DNA of 64,000 nt from JBBTCX01 sp964494205 (lineage in GTDB: Bacteria > Planctomycetota > Phycisphaerae > UBA1845): NCBI GenBank assembly GCA_964494205.1, contig CAZBRD010000003.1, forward strand, positions 355,914 to 419,913, in the 5' to 3' direction. Shown here piece by piece: positions 35,337 through 44,228 of this stretch. A program made the position numbers and the translations under genes. Under the pieces are notes generated by a model. That model was not told the origin of the DNA, did not search any database, and worked only from the letters and a program-made list of their open reading frames with translations. Positions within the stretch are counted from its first letter, which is position 1; every line of letters begins with the position of its first letter.

Positions 35337-35383
35337 CAATACGCATGCGAAGTGAGTGTACGCCGGAAACATGGAGGTGACGC

Positions 35384-36793
35384 TTGAAGATTGAATTATG
35401 GCCCATCGGTCAGGTCAAGCCGTACGAGAACAACCCAAGGTTGAATGATGCGGCGGTCGATACAGTCGCTCGTTCGATTGCGGCTTTTGGCTTCAAGCAA
35501 CCCATCGTCGTCGACAGCAACGGCGTCATCATCGTCGGTCACACGCGGCTCAAGGCGGCGATGAAGCTCGGACTCGCGCAGGTGCCGGTGCATGTCGCCG
35601 ACAACCTCACCGAGGCCGAAGTCAAGGCGTACCGCATCGCGGACAATCAAACGGCCACGCTCGCGACATGGGATCTCGAAAAACTCCCCAGTGCATTGGA
35701 AGAACTCCGCGCGTTGGATGTCGACTTGTCGCTGTTGGGCTTTGACGAGGACCAATTGGCCAAGTTGCTCGATCCCGGCGTGAAGGAAGGTCTCTGCGAT
35801 CCAGACGATGTGCCGGAACCGCCGGACGCGGCTATCACACAGCCGGGTGACCTGTGGATACTCGGTGACCATCGGTTGCTCTGCGGTGACAGTGCATCGG
35901 CGAGCGATGTTGATCGGCTTCTCGATGGCCAATCGATTCACCTGGTTAACACCGACCCGCCTTACAACGTCAAAGTCGAACCTCGTTCAAACAACGCGAT
36001 CGCGGCCGGATTGTCGTCGTTCGGCGAACACGGCCTGACGCACCATCAATCGTTCGACCTCCACCGCGCGCAGAAACGCACGGCCTCGCGCTATCACGAG
36101 ATGGACGTGGCAACGGGTGCGCAATCTGGCAAACCGACGCATCGGAAACTCCGACCGAAGGACAGACCATTAGCCAACGACTTCGTTTCCGACGAAGCCT
36201 TCGATCAGATGCTGGGCGCGTGGTTCGGCAACACCGCCCGTGTGCTTGAGCCGGGTCGCACGTTCTACATCTGGGGCGGCTACGCGAATCTCGGAAACTA
36301 TCCGCCGGTATTGAAAGCACACGGACTGTATTTCAGCCAAGGCATTATCTGGGACAAAGAGTGGCCCGTCTTGACCCGCAAGGACTACATGGGCGCGTTC
36401 GAGATTTGCTTCTACGGCTGGCGCGAAGGCGCGGCACATTCGTTCTTCGGGCCGAACAACGCGACCGACCTCTGGCACATCAGGAAGATCACTCCGAACG
36501 CGATGGTGCATCTGACCGAGAAGCCGGTCGAGTTAGCCGTTCGTGCGATTCAATATTCCTCACGCGTGGGTGAGAACGTCCTCGACCTATTCGGCGGCAG
36601 TGGCTCGACGTTGATCGCCGCCGAACAGACCGGACGCCGTGCGTTCCTCATGGAACTCGATTGTTTGTATTGCGATGTGATCGTCCAACGTTGGGAGAAG
36701 TTCACCGGGAAGAAGGCTGAACGAATCCCAGGCCAAACCGATTTCCCCCAAAACAAAGGAGGCGAAAGTCATGAACCAAGTGATGGAAAGTGA
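35384..36793 (+). CDS. ParB-domain DNA methyltransferase
   Basis: The TTG at 35384 follows GGAGGTGACGC, so translation from TTG is credible. The N-terminal ParB/Srx-like domain (about 1-95) has the nuclease-family motifs ENNPR and GHTRLKAA. A DNA N6/N4 methylase domain follows, with catalytic DPPYNV at about 191-196 and the AdoMet site FGGSGST about 210 residues later. This fusion is common on phages and islands. It is the first of two methyltransferases, whose reading frames overlap by 23 bases. Confidence 0.88.
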   Translation: MKIELWPIGQVKPYENNPRLNDAAVDTVARSIAAFGFKQPIVVDSNGVIIVGHTRLKAAMKLGLAQVPVHVADNLTEAEVKAYRIADNQTATLATWDLEKLPSALEELRALDVDLSLLGFDEDQLAKLLDPGVKEGLCDPDDVPEPPDAAITQPGDLWILGDHRLLCGDSASASDVDRLLDGQSIHLVNTDPPYNVKVEPRSNNAIAAGLSSFGEHGLTHHQSFDLHRAQKRTASRYHEMDVATGAQSGKPTHRKLRPKDRPLANDFVSDEAFDQMLGAWFGNTARVLEPGRTFYIWGGYANLGNYPPVLKAHGLYFSQGIIWDKEWPVLTRKDYMGAFEICFYGWREGAAHSFFGPNNATDLWHIRKITPNAMVHLTEKPVELAVRAIQYSSRVGENVLDLFGGSGSTLIAAEQTGRRAFLMELDCLYCDVIVQRWEKFTGKKAERIPGQTDFPQNKGGESHEPSDGK

Positions 36794-37799
36794 AGTTGTC
36801 GAATCCTCGACGTCTATGGCCAAACTTGACGGTGCGGTCAAAGCGCTGTCGGAAGCATCTTCGTTAGAGGATGTGAAGCATATCGCCGACGTGGCCGAAG
36901 CCGCGCGTACGTATGCGAAAGCGGCCAGACTGGGTCTGATGGCCCAGAACAAAGCCGCCGAAGTCCATCTGCGAGCGCAGCGCAAAGCGGGTGAGATGCT
37001 GGCGACGATGGAGAAGAACAAAGGCGAACTTCTCCGTGGTAACACGATGTTACCGCGGGAGAGTACCCCGAGACTGAAGGACCTCGGCATCGACAAGATG
37101 CAATCGAGTCGCTGGCAGCGCCTCGCGTCCGTGCCCGAGGAGGAGTTCGAAGCGCATCTTCAAGAAATCCGACAAGCCCATCGCGAGATAACTACGGCCA
37201 GCGTGCTGGCAAGAGGACGTGGTAATTCCGTCGTCCGTCGAAATGAAGCGTTAGTGCGCATTGCGTGCGATGGCCAATGGCAAGCGCTGGTCGACTCGGG
37301 AACGCGTTTCGGCACGATCTACGCCGATCCGCCGTGGAGCGATGAGTGTGGTCCGAGGATGACTGTCGACGATCTCTGCGTGTTGCCGGTCGAGTCGATC
37401 GTTGCGGACGACGCCCACGTGCATCTATGGACCACTGACGCCCATCTGTTCAACGCCAAACAAGTCATCGACGCATGGGGTTTCGACTACGCGGGTTGTT
37501 TCGTATGGATCAAACCAGATTCGAACCTCGGCGACTATTGGCGAGTCGCCCATGAGTTCCTGCTGCTCGGCGTTCGTGGCTCGTGTTCGTTCCTCGATCA
37601 CTCATTGAAAAGTTGGGCCGAAATCAGGCCGGCGCATGATGGCCACAAGCCGGAGCCTGTTCGGCACATGATCGGACGCGCCAGTCCCGGCCCGCGCGTG
37701 GAGTTATTCGCAAAAGGACCGGTCGATGGCTGGACGGTCTCGGGCAATCAAGCTGTGTCAGAAATCGCCGTCGACGCCGGACTTGTCGTTGGCGGTTGA
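36771..37799 (+). CDS. MT-A70 family DNA/RNA adenine methyltransferase
   Basis: AAAGGAGGCGAAAGTC gives the ATG at 36771 a strong ribosome site. Residues about 15-150 form a helical domain (KQA-like coiled coil, HLRAQRKAGEMLATMEKNKG). The catalytic motif DPPWSDE is at about 186-192, typical of MT-A70 and related adenine N6 methylases. The C-terminal part contains HEFLLLGVRG and PRVELFAKG. Whether it modifies phage DNA or RNA is not known. The gene overlaps its upstream neighbour. Confidence 0.85.
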   Translation: MNQVMESEVVESSTSMAKLDGAVKALSEASSLEDVKHIADVAEAARTYAKAARLGLMAQNKAAEVHLRAQRKAGEMLATMEKNKGELLRGNTMLPRESTPRLKDLGIDKMQSSRWQRLASVPEEEFEAHLQEIRQAHREITTASVLARGRGNSVVRRNEALVRIACDGQWQALVDSGTRFGTIYADPPWSDECGPRMTVDDLCVLPVESIVADDAHVHLWTTDAHLFNAKQVIDAWGFDYAGCFVWIKPDSNLGDYWRVAHEFLLLGVRGSCSFLDHSLKSWAEIRPAHDGHKPEPVRHMIGRASPGPRVELFAKGPVDGWTVSGNQAVSEIAVDAGLVVGG

Positions 37800-37834
37800 T
37801 TCAGTGCGACTCAAGAGAAAGATGAGCAGTGTAG

Positions 37835-38020
37835 ATGGCAGCCAAACCTAGACAGGATCGGCAACCTTTGAAGTCGATCACCGTCGAGCGGCCACGCTGC
37901 CCGGCGTGCAAAGGCGTTGAACTCCACAAGTACCGCACACTGACTAACCAAGGCGACGGCAGCGCGTTGTGGTGGGTGCAATGTGCTTGCGGTCACAAGT
38001 TTCGCGTGATTCTGGAGTGA
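37835..38020 (+). CDS. Small zinc-ribbon protein, 61 aa
   Basis: The product has CPAC and CACGHKF about 28 residues apart, a four-Cys zinc ribbon, after a basic N-terminus. No family is recognised. It lies between the methyltransferases and the terminase genes. Confidence 0.6.
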   Translation: MAAKPRQDRQPLKSITVERPRCPACKGVELHKYRTLTNQGDGSALWWVQCACGHKFRVILE

Positions 38021-38025
38021 AGTTC

Positions 38026-38040
38026 TTCCAGAGGCTGGAA
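38026..38040. promoter_or_regulatory. Third copy of the TTCCA-N5-TGGAA dyad
   Basis: TTCCA-GAGGC-TGGAA lies 6 bases after the zinc-ribbon gene and about 50 bases before the small terminase-like start, the same distance as the first pair from its gene. Confidence 0.55.
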
Positions 38041-38090
38041 CGGTGGGGGAGTGGAGTCGCTAGGATTTCGTGCCAAATGGAGGCACCGAG

Positions 38091-38612
38091 ATGATGAACG
38101 ACAGCGACAGCATCGAAACTATTGAGAAAGACTTGGCGGTTCCGGTCGAGGAGCCGCCGAACGCTGAGCGCGCGCCGTGGCTGGCTCCGCATCGCTGGCC
38201 ACCGGGTCAGAGCGGAAACCCGACGGGTCGACCGCGTGAGAGTGGATCATTGTCTGCGGCCCTTCGCCGTGTGGGAATCAAACCCGCCAAGACTCGTGCC
38301 GAGTTAGTAAAGATCGCTTCGCAGTTGGGAATGGACCCTGACGAAACGCAGAACATCGACGTCATCGCGGGACTGATGTACGACGGCATCACGCAGTTGC
38401 TCATTCGCACGGTCAAAGGCAGCACCACCGCCGGTGACAAGCTTGTCGGTCTGCTGCAGTTGCTGCACAAGGCTCTCGACGGCGACGAGAAGCGAATCAC
38501 GTTTAACGGAAGCGGTGACGTGCAGGCTGCATTGGCCAGTGTCTCGGCGGTCTTGGGCTTCAAGTCATCGGCGCCGATTCCCATCCCACCTGACGAGGCA
38601 CACGAACCATGA
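38091..38612 (+). CDS. DUF5681-like small terminase-type protein
   Basis: GGAGG lies about 8 bases before the ATG at 38091. Residues about 35-50 carry WPPGQSGNPTGRPRESG, the DUF5681 signature found in genes directly before large terminases. The C-terminal half is helical. It overlaps the large-terminase start by 4 bases (ATGA), as expected for a terminase pair. It probably recognises packaging sites. Confidence 0.75.
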   Translation: MMNDSDSIETIEKDLAVPVEEPPNAERAPWLAPHRWPPGQSGNPTGRPRESGSLSAALRRVGIKPAKTRAELVKIASQLGMDPDETQNIDVIAGLMYDGITQLLIRTVKGSTTAGDKLVGLLQLLHKALDGDEKRITFNGSGDVQAALASVSAVLGFKSSAPIPIPPDEAHEP

Positions 38613-40093
38613 GCGCCGAAGTGCTATCCCCAGAGCCCCTCGGCAAGCCTGCGTGCTCCGCTCGTTCTGAGCCTGATGGCTCCGCCTGCACTAAGCATCC
38701 ATGCTCCGCACACTCTGAGCCTCATGCTGAGCATGCAGGCTCCGCCCCTCCTGAGCATCGAGGCTCCGACTGTGCTGAGCACGAAAGCTCCAGCCTCCGC
38801 TGGTGGGCTCATCAACGAAAATGGCTGGAAGACCATTCGCGTCTGCGTGTCTGCTGCAAGGCGCGGCAGATCGGCATGTCGACGGCGGTGGCGACCGAAG
38901 CCCTGCACGCGGCGATCTACGGGGAAACCACCGTGGTGGTCAGCGCCAGTCAACGGCAGGCGTCGGAGTTACTCCGCAAAGCCGGGCAGCTCCTGCCGCT
39001 GGTCACGGCGGCGGGTGATGGCATTGTCCAAGTCAACAAACAAAGCGCCGAAGCCATCGAGCTATCGACCGGCGGTCGCGTAGTCTCGTTGCCTTCGGCG
39101 GCGGCGACCGTCCAAGGATACAGTGGTCACGTCGTCATCGATGAGGCGGCGTGGATTCCGGACGTGGATGCACTCTGGCTGGCCATCGTGCCGACCATTT
39201 CGACGAACAAGCAGTTTCGGCTAAGCGTCGTATCCACGCCGGGGCCGAAGGCGGGAATGTTCCATCGGCTGTGGCACAACGGCGATCCGGCTTGGTCCCG
39301 TCACAAGGTGAGCGTCTACGACGCCAAGGACGGCGGTGCGCCCCACGATATCGACGCGTTACGGGCCGCTGTGGCCGACGAGGTGACCTGGCGCTCGGCC
39401 TACGAGTGCGAGTTCGTTGACGAAGCACACGCGCTACTACCCTACGATCTGCTGCTGGCGCGGGTGGACGAAACGCTGGAATACCATCTGAATATCAAGC
39501 AAGTTCCGCAAACCGGCTGTCTCATCGCCGGTTACGACGTGGGCCGTAAGCACGATCTATCCGTGCTCGTCTTGCTGGAGAAGAAAGACAAATCTTATCG
39601 ATGGCTGGGCGCCGTCGATCTTCGCCAGGCACCGTTTACCGAACAATACGATTTGCTGGCCAGCATCCTGCGCTTACGTGGATTTCGTCGGCTTTGCATC
39701 GATCAGAGCGGACTGGGCATGCAGCTTTCCGAGCAGCTGGTCAAGAACTTCGGCAGCGTGGTCGAGCCGATCACGATGACCGCACCGGTGAAGGAATCGT
39801 TGGCCTCGCGAATATTGGCTGCATTTCAACGCGGAGACGTGAACATACCGAACCATCGGCCGCTGATCGATGACCTCCACTCCGTGGCGCGCACGGTAAC
39901 GGTTTCAGGGAATGTGCGTTATGCGGCGCCGCGCGAAGCGGGCAGCCACGCCGATCGCTGGACGGCCATGGCGCTGGCCCTCGAAGCCGCCGAGAACATG
40001 CCTGGCGGTATCACCATCGTGGCCTATGGCTCGCGTCGCACTCGTCGCGGGATCGATGGCCATTGGCCTCGGATTCACCCCATACCCTACTAA
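38609..40093 (+). CDS. Terminase large subunit with N-terminal repeats
   Basis: The 494-residue ATPase-nuclease has Walker A-like CKARQIGMSTA at about 83-93, Walker B HVVIDEAAW and the nuclease motif GYDVGRKHDLSVLVLL with a catalytic Asp. The first 61 residues are an array of imperfect eight-residue repeats of the form (C/G)SAxSEPx, encoded by a 24-bp DNA repeat (38655-38786). Such a leader is unusual for a terminase. It overlaps the DUF5681 gene and is followed by an integrase, with no portal downstream. Confidence 0.85.
   Translation: MSAEVLSPEPLGKPACSARSEPDGSACTKHPCSAHSEPHAEHAGSAPPEHRGSDCAEHESSSLRWWAHQRKWLEDHSRLRVCCKARQIGMSTAVATEALHAAIYGETTVVVSASQRQASELLRKAGQLLPLVTAAGDGIVQVNKQSAEAIELSTGGRVVSLPSAAATVQGYSGHVVIDEAAWIPDVDALWLAIVPTISTNKQFRLSVVSTPGPKAGMFHRLWHNGDPAWSRHKVSVYDAKDGGAPHDIDALRAAVADEVTWRSAYECEFVDEAHALLPYDLLLARVDETLEYHLNIKQVPQTGCLIAGYDVGRKHDLSVLVLLEKKDKSYRWLGAVDLRQAPFTEQYDLLASILRLRGFRRLCIDQSGLGMQLSEQLVKNFGSVVEPITMTAPVKESLASRILAAFQRGDVNIPNHRPLIDDLHSVARTVTVSGNVRYAAPREAGSHADRWTAMALALEAAENMPGGITIVAYGSRRTRRGIDGHWPRIHPIPY
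38655..38786 (+). repeat. Tandem 24-bp repeats inside the terminase gene
   Basis: Units beginning GCTCCG start at 38655, 38679, 38703 (36 bp long), 38739 and 38763, with a partial unit at 38787. Each includes CTGAGC or CTAAGC near its end. The period keeps the reading frame (eight codons). Such arrays can be terminase recognition sites, but this is unproven. Confidence 0.75.
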
Positions 40094-40228
40094 AGGCAAG
40101 CCGAACTCCTTCAGGGTTCGCTTAGCTGTCATGCTGGCAATCCATTTCTTTCCATAGAGTTACGTTCTTCCCCGGTGGGCCACCCCGAGGTAGCACTGAG
40201 TTACGCTTTGCAGGAAAAGCGCAACTGG

Positions 40229-40245
40229 GTGTCACGGCGTGACAC
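40229..40245. promoter_or_regulatory. Short inverted repeat before the right-end integrase
   Basis: GTGTCAC-GGC-GTGACAC is a perfect 7-bp dyad about 36 bases before the integrase ATG. It could be an operator or a recombination site. Confidence 0.4.
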
Positions 40246-40280
40246 TCGCGTTGGGTGGCGGTTTCTACTGGGAGGACGAG

Positions 40281-40913
40281 ATGTTCAATGGGTCGATCTA
40301 TGTGGGCGATGGAAGAAAACCACGGCGGCATAAGCATCTGCCGCCAGAAGTGCTGACCGACGACGAAATAACGAAACTTATGCGTGCTTGCAGCCATCGC
40401 GCGCCGACGGGTATTCGCAATCGTGCGCTGATCGCATTGCTCTATCGTTCCGGCCTTCGCATCAACGAAGCGCTGTCGCTCTACGCTAAGGACCTCGAAT
40501 TGAACAATGGAATCATTCGTGTTCTGAATGGGAAGGGTGGTCGATCGCGAACGATAGGAATCGACCCCGGTGCAGCAGGTATCGTTCAGCGATGGCTCGA
40601 TAAGAGACAATCGCTTGGTGCCAAGGGTCGGCAGCCGGTCTTCTGCACGCTCGACGGTCAATCAATGTCGACATCCTACGTCCGCGTGATGCTGAAACGC
40701 CTGGCATTCAAAGCCGGAATCGAAAAACGCGTCCACGCCCATGGTTTCCGACACACCCATGCCGCCCAACTTCGGGCCGAAGGCGTCGACATCGCTATCA
40801 TCTCGCGACAGTTGGGCCACACGAACATCACGACCACGGCCCGATACCTTGACCATCTTGCGCCGATGGCGGTTATCGAAACCATGGCTAGCCGAGTATG
40901 GGTGGAATCCTAG
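40281..40913 (+). CDS. XerC/D-like tyrosine recombinase
   Basis: The ATG at 40281 follows GGGAGGACGAG. The 210-residue protein has all catalytic residues: R in SGLRINE, K in GKGGRSR, HGFRHTHA, the His in QLGHTN and the Tyr in TARYLDHL. It lacks most of the core-binding domain of full integrases, so it resembles the small single-domain XerC-type recombinases of mobile elements. It is the last gene of element 2, 110 bases from the respiratory cluster. Confidence 0.88.
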   Translation: MFNGSIYVGDGRKPRRHKHLPPEVLTDDEITKLMRACSHRAPTGIRNRALIALLYRSGLRINEALSLYAKDLELNNGIIRVLNGKGGRSRTIGIDPGAAGIVQRWLDKRQSLGAKGRQPVFCTLDGQSMSTSYVRVMLKRLAFKAGIEKRVHAHGFRHTHAAQLRAEGVDIAIISRQLGHTNITTTARYLDHLAPMAVIETMASRVWVES

Positions 40914-41023
40914 GGTTCTTACTGATTCGATACTGTTCTGTACGACGTTTCGATCGTGCCTCTTTTCCTCCCAAGACGTTCCAAGAAACATAGCCCGAAT
41001 TCACGTGCGTAGCAGGCGATGTT

Positions 41024-42691
41024 CTAAGGCCTCTTCTCCACCTTGTAGTCACCTTCCGTCCCGTATCGCTGCTCCATGGCTTTTTGAATCTGGGCAGCCT
41101 GTTCCTCGGCGCCTTCGACGAACCAGTTGTGCTCTGGCCGGTTGAGAATTTCGTCAATTACGGCGTTGGCAGCCTTGGCCTGCTCAAACTTTCCCTGCGA
41201 TTCCGCGTGAGCGGTCAACTCGCGAGCTTCGGGGATCAGATGCATGTAGAATCGCTCGGCTACCTCGTACATCCCATGCCAATGAGTGTAATCCGGCGCC
41301 ATCATGCTAGCGCCATGACGCGCGCGGCGGCCTTCGTGATGCCAGAGTAGGAACCATGTCCACTCGATCTTCTCGTCGAATTCAGTCTTGTTCAGCATTC
41401 CGTTCGTGCGAAGCGAAGAGATGATTGCCTGCCCCGGCTTGGCGAATTTCTCGTTGAAGAGAATGACAAGATCATCGTACTGGTTGTAGAAGGCGTTTAC
41501 ATAGTCTGGCGTATGGCAGTGCGAACAAACATCCTTCATGCGTCCGCGCTTCTGTTCCCATGAGTCATGAATCTTGCTCTGTCTGACTGCGGGGTCGGTA
41601 TCGATAACGATTTTGTGGTTCACGTCTGTATCCATGACGACGCTGACTGGTGGACGGTTTGTCCATGAAATCCGTTCGCCAGGATCGTGAGTGGTCTTTC
41701 CGCCATTGCGAAGGTTTCCGGACATGTGACACGTTGCGCATGTAGGCGCGGCTGAATAGTCCTTGCCTAATACCCAGTCCGTCGCATTAAGGTTCATTTG
41801 GTCGCGCAGATCGCGATAGGCGACGCCATGCTTGGACTCTTCATAGATTTCTTCTTGCGGATGGTCGGGGCCGAGGTGGCATTTGCCGCAGTTTTCCGGC
41901 TGGCGGGCGCGGCGCGGTGAGAAGTCATGACGACTGTGACATGCCGAGCACGATCCATGAGAGCCGTCGAGGTTGAGTCGGCCGATCCCCGTGTTTGGCC
42001 AAGTGCTCGCGTGGTACAGTGGACGGCCGTCTTGCGTCCTCGAAATTCGCGCGACCGCTTCGGCATTCGTGGGAACTCCTGTTGCGTCGGGTTTCAGATC
42101 GTCGACGTTTACCATTCCGCCGTCTTTGGCGGCCAATGCGACTTTGCTGCCGTGACATTGCTGGCAACCTGAGAACGCGCTGGCTAACCCATTGACCATG
42201 TCGATGTCTCTGCCGGGTGTCGGCGAGTGCGGGTTGAACATGACACGAGAGCCTTCCACCGTTTCGGCGAGGAAGTTATCGAGAGAGGCGAGAATGTTGC
42301 CGGCGGCAGCGTGGTGGCTATCGCGAAATTCATGGGCCTCGACCGGGTGACAACCGCCGCAATCGAGCGGAGTCACGATTGTCGCTATATGCGCCCCGTA
42401 ATGGTCAAAGCCATCTACATCCTGTGGTTTGGCTTGATGGCATTCCACGCATCCTACGCCTTTCCGTGCGTGGGTGCTGCCTTTCCAATGTTCCACAATG
42501 CCGGGGTTTGATTTCGCATGACATTCGATGCACTGGTGGCTTTCTTCAGGAATCATTGCCAGCAGCGTCGATACGGGCATCTGCGTCGGAGGCAGGCTCC
42601 TGCGGGATTCCATTTCTGCGACAATGATGAGGGCTAAGCACAGGGCGAGTCCCAAGACAAACACTACGATACGTTTGGTATTCAAAGACAC
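41024..42691 (-). CDS. Octahaem hydroxylamine-oxidoreductase-like cytochrome c
   Basis: A GTG start at 42691 has GGAG upstream. The 555-residue periplasmic protein has an N-terminal signal/anchor and eight CXXCH haem sites (Cys at about 54, 81, 111, 176, 248, 268, 318, 389). The core patterns GCVECHQ, CGGCHPVEAHEF-SHHAA, FSGCQQCHGSKV and the C-terminal DYTHWHG (about 467-473) are those of the HAO family. The family oxidises hydroxylamine or hydrazine, or reduces nitrite, depending on whether a Tyr cross-links to haem P460; that residue could not be decided here. It is the last gene of the leftward operon, after cytochrome b. Confidence 0.9.
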   Translation of the reverse strand: MSLNTKRIVVFVLGLALCLALIIVAEMESRRSLPPTQMPVSTLLAMIPEESHQCIECHAKSNPGIVEHWKGSTHARKGVGCVECHQAKPQDVDGFDHYGAHIATIVTPLDCGGCHPVEAHEFRDSHHAAAGNILASLDNFLAETVEGSRVMFNPHSPTPGRDIDMVNGLASAFSGCQQCHGSKVALAAKDGGMVNVDDLKPDATGVPTNAEAVARISRTQDGRPLYHASTWPNTGIGRLNLDGSHGSCSACHSRHDFSPRRARQPENCGKCHLGPDHPQEEIYEESKHGVAYRDLRDQMNLNATDWVLGKDYSAAPTCATCHMSGNLRNGGKTTHDPGERISWTNRPPVSVVMDTDVNHKIVIDTDPAVRQSKIHDSWEQKRGRMKDVCSHCHTPDYVNAFYNQYDDLVILFNEKFAKPGQAIISSLRTNGMLNKTEFDEKIEWTWFLLWHHEGRRARHGASMMAPDYTHWHGMYEVAERFYMHLIPEARELTAHAESQGKFEQAKAANAVIDEILNRPEHNWFVEGAEEQAAQIQKAMEQRYGTEGDYKVEKRP

Positions 42692-42743
42692 GTGACATTA
42701 CTCCAAACAGAAACCGGCGCATCGCACCGATGAACATGCCTGT

Positions 42744-44228
42744 TCAAGCTGCGGCTTCCCAAACGGTAAAAACCAAATAGAGGAGGAAGCCTACGATTCC
42801 GATGTATACACCCAAGTCCCTCTTTGGCGCTATTTTTTCCAACAATCGGTCGACCCAGGGCCACAGCACTATAAGTCCAAGAATGAAACCCGTGAGCGTT
42901 ACGGCTGTATTCAGGCCTGTCAGTTTGAGCAAACGGAATTGGAAGAAGTAGTACCACTCAGGCTTGATGTGCTCAGGCGTCAGTAAAGGATTCGCCTTCT
43001 CGCCCAAGTGTGCAGGGAATACTAGGCTGAGCAGCGTGAGCAGAAACAGGAGCAGAGTGCCGATCATAATTTCAGTGATGAGGTGGTCGGGGAAGAAGTT
43101 GAAAGGCTTATCTGCTTTTTCCGTTTCTTCGAATCGCCCATGCCATACCGCGCCGTAGACCACGGTGATGGCTAATATCACAGAAATCGCCACCCAGCCG
43201 ATGGCGTGTAACGCCTCACCATGCAACAGGTCAAAGACTAGTTTGCCCAATGCGAGGATACTGATAGTCAGCCAAATCATGAGGCCATGAACGTGCGCCT
43301 TAGCCAATAGCACAGCGCTGGTGGCACACGACACGCCGAGTAAAATCCAGAAAATGCGACTGCCTTCGATGGTTAAGGAATGAGCAATGAGACTCACTGG
43401 TGCGGGATTTAGCGCCGCCAACAACGCGCAGCCCAAGGCACCCAGAGAGGCTACCAACGCCATGAGGTTTGGGCCGATTCGGCGCCTGGTCCTACGTGTA
43501 TGCGTCATATCATCAGGCGGCTGAGGATTCACGAATGACAATTCGGATACGCCGTGCAGTCGCAGCATCGAGACATGCAGCCCGATCAGGACAATCATAC
43601 AAACGGGCAGAATTCCTACATGCAGGTTGTACATGCGCGTCAGTGTGTTCGGGCTGATCTCATCGCCCCCTCGCATGAATGTAGCAATGGTTGGGCCGAT
43701 GAGTGGAATTGCAGACATGAGCTGCGTGGCGACAGTTATGCCCCAATAGCTGAGCTGTTCATAGGCCAGCGAATATCCTGTAAAACCCATGGTGAGCGTT
43801 GATACCAGTAACCCGCAACCAATTACCCAATTGAGTTGCCGCGGGTGTCGAAACGCACACGTGAAGTAGACGCGGCACATGTGAAGGATCACCGTGATAA
43901 TCATCAGGTGCGAAGCCCATTTGTGGACACTGCGAATGAACCAGCCAAAGGGGATTGAACCCGTGATGCGACCGATACTTTCATACGCGTGGTCGGGGGA
44001 GGGCACATAATAAAACGAGAGCAGAATACCGGTGGTGACTTGAATCAAGAATAAGTACGCAGGCGTTCCGCCCAGCGCAAACCACCAGCGTTTGATGTGA
44101 CCGGGTACCGGCTCATTTGTGACTTGTTCGATGCGCCCCCAGTCGACGGGCAGCATTTGCCACAATCGCCCGCCCGATGAGCGTGGGTGCGATCTTGTGC
44201 CGCTCGAAGGCTCATCCATGACCGTCAT
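42744..44228 (-). CDS. Cytochrome b of a bc-type complex
   Basis: The 494-residue membrane protein has the two haem-ligating pairs: His102 and His116 (HKWASHLMIITVILH), and His in NLH and GLH 15 residues apart. It also has PEWYYF at the quinol site, on the C-terminal part that follows subunit IV-like helices. A middle set of extra helices is present. It passes electrons from quinol with the Rieske protein. The start at 44228 lies inside the Rieske stop; 44219 (ATG) is an alternative with a better ribosome site. Confidence 0.92.
   Translation of the reverse strand: MTVMDEPSSGTRSHPRSSGGRLWQMLPVDWGRIEQVTNEPVPGHIKRWWFALGGTPAYLFLIQVTTGILLSFYYVPSPDHAYESIGRITGSIPFGWFIRSVHKWASHLMIITVILHMCRVYFTCAFRHPRQLNWVIGCGLLVSTLTMGFTGYSLAYEQLSYWGITVATQLMSAIPLIGPTIATFMRGGDEISPNTLTRMYNLHVGILPVCMIVLIGLHVSMLRLHGVSELSFVNPQPPDDMTHTRRTRRRIGPNLMALVASLGALGCALLAALNPAPVSLIAHSLTIEGSRIFWILLGVSCATSAVLLAKAHVHGLMIWLTISILALGKLVFDLLHGEALHAIGWVAISVILAITVVYGAVWHGRFEETEKADKPFNFFPDHLITEIMIGTLLLFLLTLLSLVFPAHLGEKANPLLTPEHIKPEWYYFFQFRLLKLTGLNTAVTLTGFILGLIVLWPWVDRLLEKIAPKRDLGVYIGIVGFLLYLVFTVWEAAA

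Larger units (their letters stand above)
34925..35383. other. 459-base non-coding stretch
   Basis: No convincing gene lies here. It contains the origin candidate (34955-35064), two dyads TTCCA-N5-TGGAA (35300-35314 and 35322-35336), and the promoter region for the methyltransferase gene. Confidence 0.55.
24403..40913 (+). mobile_element. Integrated element 2 (satellite-like or decayed prophage)
   Basis: A run of same-strand genes begins just after tRNA-Gly with one tyrosine integrase (24521) and ends with another (40281). Between them are DUF1580-type and HTH proteins, an AAA ATPase, DUF669, helicase, primase-helicase, two methyltransferases, and small and large terminase. No capsid, portal, protease or tail gene was found. 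Exact ends could not be defined because no flanking repeat was found, so the limits are approximate. Confidence 0.65.

Noticed and set aside
40914..41023. Copy of the tRNA-Gly 3' end as right att of element 2
   Set aside because: Only a GGGTTC hexamer is shared; no longer match was seen.
42744..44228. Frameshift in cytochrome b because of the extra middle helices
   Set aside because: The frame is open from end to end with both haem pairs and PEWY in order, so the extra helices are part of the protein.
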